Assembly (NCBI GenBank): GCA_963629425.1
Contig: CAVGIU010000027.1
Span: forward strand, 1 to 17,170
DNA: 17,170 nucleotides
Origin: F23-B02 sp963629425
Lineage (GTDB): Bacteria; Bacillota; Clostridia; Oscillospirales; Oscillospiraceae
Reading direction: 5' to 3'
Part shown: piece by piece, positions 14,210 through 17,170 of the stretch
Position numbering within the stretch: the stretch's first letter is position 1
How the letters are laid out: the number at the start of each line of letters is the position of its first letter
Translations under genes and position numbers: made by a program
Notes under the pieces: model-generated
What the model saw: only the letters and a program-made list of their open reading frames with translations
Told to the model about the DNA's origin: nothing
Database searches by the model: none

Positions 14210-15790
14210 TTACCATGCGTGCTCATCCGGCAGGAACTCAATACTGGGATCGAGCGGCTCTTCACGCATAACGGTGCGCATGTACTGGTTGAACTGGTCG
14301 CGGATCGCCTGACGGGTGTAAACTCGCGGATCGCACAGATCGTGGCAGACCCAGACGAGGTGGATGCCGCGCTCTCTCGCCTGCTCCTCGAACTGGCCGT
14401 GCATGCCGGTCAGCGCCTTGCAGGACATGTGCTCCCACATCATGACCATGTCGGCATTCATCTTTTCGCAGTACTCCCAAAGCTCGTCGACGAGGACCTT
14501 GTAGCCGCCGTGGGTGTGGTTGCGCATGATCATGTTCATGGTCAGCCATGCCATGTCGTGGTATGCCCTCTCGCGGTTTTCCGGAGTATCCTCTTCAGCT
14601 ATCTCGTCGCTTATGACCATCGAGAGCATATCTGTCAGAGGAACTACGCCCCAGCACTGGATCATCCAGTAGAGCATGTCGATAACATACTGAGGCTGAA
14701 CGCCCCAAACGATGCATCTGTGGCGATATTCGGATGCCATCATGGTCTTGTTCTTATAGCCCTGCTGAACAAGCTTATTGATCTTCTTCTCTATCGGCGG
14801 GAACTCCGCGCTGCGGCCGCAGTTGCCCATATAGTCGGTATCGTTAAAAAGCGAGAACACTGCGCCGGCAAACTGCGGGTACGGCGTGCTGTTGACCTCC
14901 AGCCAGCTCATGCGGTTGCGGGTGGTCTGATTAACGCGCTTTGCGCATTCAAAATAGTGCTCCCAGTTCCACTTCGCGCCGGTGGTTTTTTCGACAAATT
15001 CGATCGCCTGCTTTATATCATTGGCTGCATACTGCTGAACGTCCTCCTGTGTGTGGCGCATAGGCGCGACGAGCTGGAAGGTCGGTATGCCGTACTCGCG
15101 CTCAAGGCGCTTTGCGATAAGGCCGTTGCCCATGAGTGAGCCGTCGCAGGTCGTGTTTACCTGAACGGCACATTTGCCGAGCACGGGGAAATCGTCATCT
15201 ATCGAAACGCCAAGCTCCGCTTCCGGCATGGGGCAGACGTCGCCGGGAATGCCGAACTGCTGAGCAACGTCGAGGTAATGCATTGCCGATTTCTGATTGA
15301 GGAGGTTTGCCGAGAACATCGTCGGCACTTCGCGCAGGATACAGTTGAGATCGGGGAATCCCATCATAAGCGCCGTCATCGCGTTTTCGTCCCAAAGAAC
15401 GCACTTTTCCGAGTACTTCACGTCATTGCCGGTGCGGCGGTCGCCGCGCATGGCGTTGCTTATAGCGGTCGCTATATCCTTAATGACGAAGTTCATCGCT
15501 ATGTGCGTTATGCGAAGGGGCTCGTCACGCAGGCCAATGGTGAACTTATCCATCATATGCGGCACGGCGAGATAGTTTGCAAACCATCTGTAGCGTAACA
15601 TGCCCTTTATATTGCGGGGGTGTATTATAACGCCGGCAAGAATGGACAATATATAAAGCCATCTTCCGTAATCATACAGCGTGTCCTTTAATCCGCGCCA
15701 CTCACGGCGGCGGCGGACCTTGCCCTGGTCAAAAAGAACGCCTAACTGCTTTTCGCCCTTGCGCTCTTTATCGTTTACTACTATCGCCAT
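14210..15790 (-). CDS. 2-hydroxyacyl-CoA dehydratase family protein, larger subunit (HgdA-like)
   Basis: A 526-residue subunit of the 2-hydroxyglutaryl-CoA dehydratase / benzoyl-CoA reductase family, whose subunits each hold an iron-sulfur cluster and remove water from 2-hydroxyacyl-CoA by a radical route. Candidate cluster cysteines are Cys215 (NTTCDGS), Cys359 (RCIVWGVQP) and Cys457 (HMSCKAL), with CHDLCDP (482-487) near the end. It is longer than classical HgdA (about 480) because of a basic N-terminal extension and a hydrophobic stretch (about 43-56, RWLYILSILAGVII). The ATG at 15790 overlaps the stop of the upstream subunit as TAATG, with GGGAGGTG before it, so the two are made together. 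The ATPase activator that charges such enzymes with an electron is not visible in the window. The family is probable; the exact substrate is unknown. Confidence 0.85.
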   Translation of the reverse strand: MAIVVNDKERKGEKQLGVLFDQGKVRRRREWRGLKDTLYDYGRWLYILSILAGVIIHPRNIKGMLRYRWFANYLAVPHMMDKFTIGLRDEPLRITHIAMNFVIKDIATAISNAMRGDRRTGNDVKYSEKCVLWDENAMTALMMGFPDLNCILREVPTMFSANLLNQKSAMHYLDVAQQFGIPGDVCPMPEAELGVSIDDDFPVLGKCAVQVNTTCDGSLMGNGLIAKRLEREYGIPTFQLVAPMRHTQEDVQQYAANDIKQAIEFVEKTTGAKWNWEHYFECAKRVNQTTRNRMSWLEVNSTPYPQFAGAVFSLFNDTDYMGNCGRSAEFPPIEKKINKLVQQGYKNKTMMASEYRHRCIVWGVQPQYVIDMLYWMIQCWGVVPLTDMLSMVISDEIAEEDTPENRERAYHDMAWLTMNMIMRNHTHGGYKVLVDELWEYCEKMNADMVMMWEHMSCKALTGMHGQFEEQARERGIHLVWVCHDLCDPRVYTRQAIRDQFNQYMRTVMREEPLDPSIEFLPDEHAW

Positions 15791-17026
15791 TACTTTGCAC
15801 CTCCCTGAAGCTTTTTGATCTCAATGCTTTCTACGAACGCCTGAACGCGGGTGCGCATCTGTCCGACGGACGAGCTTATGTTGTACGGCCGGTCGACGGA
15901 CAAAACCGGATAATGATAATCCTCGCGCAGCATAGTCGAACCGAGAAGTCTCTCGTATGCCCAGGGATCGCAGAATTTTATCTGCTCATAGATTATTCCG
16001 TCCGCGCCGTACTCCTTGGCAATGTCGTTGACATATGCCTTGCGGCCATAGACCTTTTCCATGTTGAACATGCGCGGGCAGTGGCCGTTATAGACGTAGT
16101 GGCGGCAGACCTGAGTGAGCGCGTCCTCCTCGTCGTTGAGCTCTATCTCCATTCTGCCCGGCAGAGAGCCGAAGCAGAAGCGGTCGGCACAGACATACGC
16201 GCCTGTCTCCTCGATGAGCTTTATAAGTCCACTGTCATCGACCTCGGAGCCGACTACCGCTATTCTCGCGCGATACTCCTTATCCTCGGGTTCTCGTGTC
16301 TTGATCTCCTCAAGAGTCTCCTCAAGCTTATCAATTATGAGGTATTGCGGCATAACGTATGTAGCCAGGGTCAAAACGTGGAACTCATATCCCGTTATCC
16401 GCGGCTTTGCCTCCTTACGGAAGTTGCCGATCTCGGTTATNNNNNNNNNNNNNNNNNNNNNNNNNNNNNNNNNNNNNNNNNNCGCGGCAGACGCGGTTGT
16501 GCTCCTCAACGGCTTTTCTTATCGCCGCGTCGGAAACGTCGATGCCGTAGTTTTCGCTGAGGGGCTTGAGTATGTGATTTTTGCACTGCAAAATTAGCAG
16601 CTCAACGCCGTTATCGTCAGCCTTGAGGGGTATCTCCATATACTCGTGGAAGAACTTATCGTTGCCCTCGCCCATGGTCTTGAGAAGCTCCATATTCTCC
16701 ACACAGCGGTTTATCATCGTGCAGCCGTCCGGCGCAATAACGCAGTCGGCAAAATTGAAGCCGCCCTCGATGGCGCGCTCGAGAAGCGCCCTCGACGTTT
16801 CGCACAGAAAGCTCGTCATGTAATACGTTGCGATGTCCATCGAGCCCGTGTTCGGCGCGTGCAGGCGTATGCCGAAGGCATTGCCGAGATTCATAAGCGG
16901 CTCCGGCGTGTTCTCGCACACAAAGGCGACGCATATCTTCCCGTCCTGCTTCGCCTGAGTGATGAGCTTGTTGTTCGCCTCCTGCAGGAGGTTCTCAAAC
17001 CAGTTCAGATGCTTCAGGTCTCTCAT
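15790..17026 (-). CDS. 2-hydroxyacyl-CoA dehydratase family protein, smaller subunit (HgdB-like), split by assembly gap
   Basis: The first gene of the operon, about 410 residues. The N-terminal part (17026 to 16483) has SFLCETSR (Cys75) and APDGCTMINR (Cys102). The C-terminal part (16440 to 15790) begins at EIGNFRK and has DRFCFGS, then YNGHCPRM and KFCDPWAYER, the cysteine motifs expected of the iron-sulfur site, and ends in a Gln/Gly-rich tail. The two parts are in different frames across the N run at 16441-16482, but together they form one normal-length subunit, so a wrong gap length is more likely than a mutation. The start at 17026 is set by GGGGGAG (17034-17040); an in-frame ATG at 17047 lies before that site. 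The C-terminal stop overlaps the next start (TAATG). It pairs with the larger subunit. Confidence 0.83.
16441..16482. other. Assembly gap (42 N) inside the HgdB-like gene
   Basis: An unread stretch between two halves of one gene. To keep the frame open the true length must leave remainder 2 on division by 3, which 42 does not. The N count therefore looks like an estimate. Confidence 0.93.
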
Positions 17027-17082
17027 TGTTAAACTCCCCCATTTCATGTATTATTCCGATTGCGATCCCTTAGGATACTGCA

Positions 17083-17098
17083 TGTTAACATTTTAGCA
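17083..17098. promoter_or_regulatory. Rex-like redox operator over the dehydratase promoter
   Basis: TGTTAA, four bases, TTAGCA (17083-17098) matches 11 of 12 core positions of the clostridial Rex operator (TGTTAA, N4, TTAACA). It covers the -10 box at 17090-17095, where a bound repressor would block transcription until NADH is high. The match is by eye; the outermost bases do not fit. Confidence 0.5.
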
Positions 17099-17118
17099 TT
17101 TCAGGCATTTTATTTCAA
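17090..17118 (-). promoter_or_regulatory. Sigma-A promoter of the dehydratase operon
   Basis: Minus-strand TTGAAA (17118-17113), a 17-bp spacer and TAAAAT (17095-17090). The start site near 17083 gives a leader of about 57 bases. The bases beyond 17118 hold no feature I can support. Confidence 0.72.
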
Positions 17119-17170
17119 TATATTTATGCACTTTCTCTGTTTTGTATATTTGCTGCTCGGATTTTTGTTT

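Noticed and set aside
15790..17026. The HgdB-like gene as a frameshifted pseudogene
   Set aside because: The frame changes only across the run of N; both flanks are intact and conserved, so an incorrect gap length is the simpler explanation.
17082..17091. ATGTTAACAT as a separate perfect 10-bp operator
   Set aside because: It is contained in the longer spaced motif at 17083-17098, which explains it better; short AT palindromes near -10 boxes are common.

Overview
The window reads as a chromosomal piece of a spore-forming, fermentative Clostridia bacterium (Bacillota), probably an Oscillospiraceae-like gut anaerobe. The grounds are a SpoIIID sporulation regulator, S-layer-homology (SLH) surface proteins, a butyrate-type CoA-transferase, an oxygen-sensitive type of 2-hydroxyacyl-CoA dehydratase, Gram-positive ribosome binding sites and GC-rich coding DNA. 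The genus is inference. Two runs of N (8529-8562 and 16441-16482) indicate a draft assembly, and each damages a gene.

Layout. 14-5867 (minus strand): an ABC ATPase and a coiled-coil FtsX-type permease form a two-gene operon, followed by a membrane Ser/Thr kinase with extracytoplasmic Ig-like domains and its own promoter. 5977-7869 (minus): a secreted family I.5-type lipase with three SLH repeats. 8012-8085 (plus): tRNA-Gly(CCC) with its own promoter and terminator. 8138-8562 (minus): a coiled-coil protein resembling DivIVA, whose start lies in an assembly gap. 8689-11124 (minus): a large secreted SLH protein with an Ig-like domain and about ten CxxC pairs. 11335-11589 (plus): spoIIID, with a sigma-E-like promoter. 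11627-12934 (minus): acetyl/butyryl-CoA transferase family protein. 13068-13883 (plus): dapF. 14025-17026 (minus): an operon of two 2-hydroxyacyl-CoA dehydratase-like subunits and a 56-residue membrane protein, with a Rex-like operator on the promoter.

How the genes fit together. The lipase and the CxxC protein are both exported and SLH-anchored, so they belong to the cell surface. The CoA-transferase and the dehydratase operon could act in one acid fermentation route (CoA activation, then removal of water from a 2-hydroxyacyl-CoA), but dapF separates them on the other strand and no activator ATPase is visible. The kinase and ABC genes look like envelope sensing and export or stress functions. 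Eight sigma-A-type promoters were found by eye, all with 17-bp spacers. Every intergenic stretch is shorter than about 300 bases, and their contents are listed.

Most novel points: a redox-operator candidate controlling a dehydratase operon that may be tethered to the membrane by a tiny protein; a surface-anchored lipase that keeps its structural zinc site; overlapping divergent promoters for dapF and the CoA-transferase; and a CxxC-rich surface protein whose N-terminal domain differs sharply in base composition.
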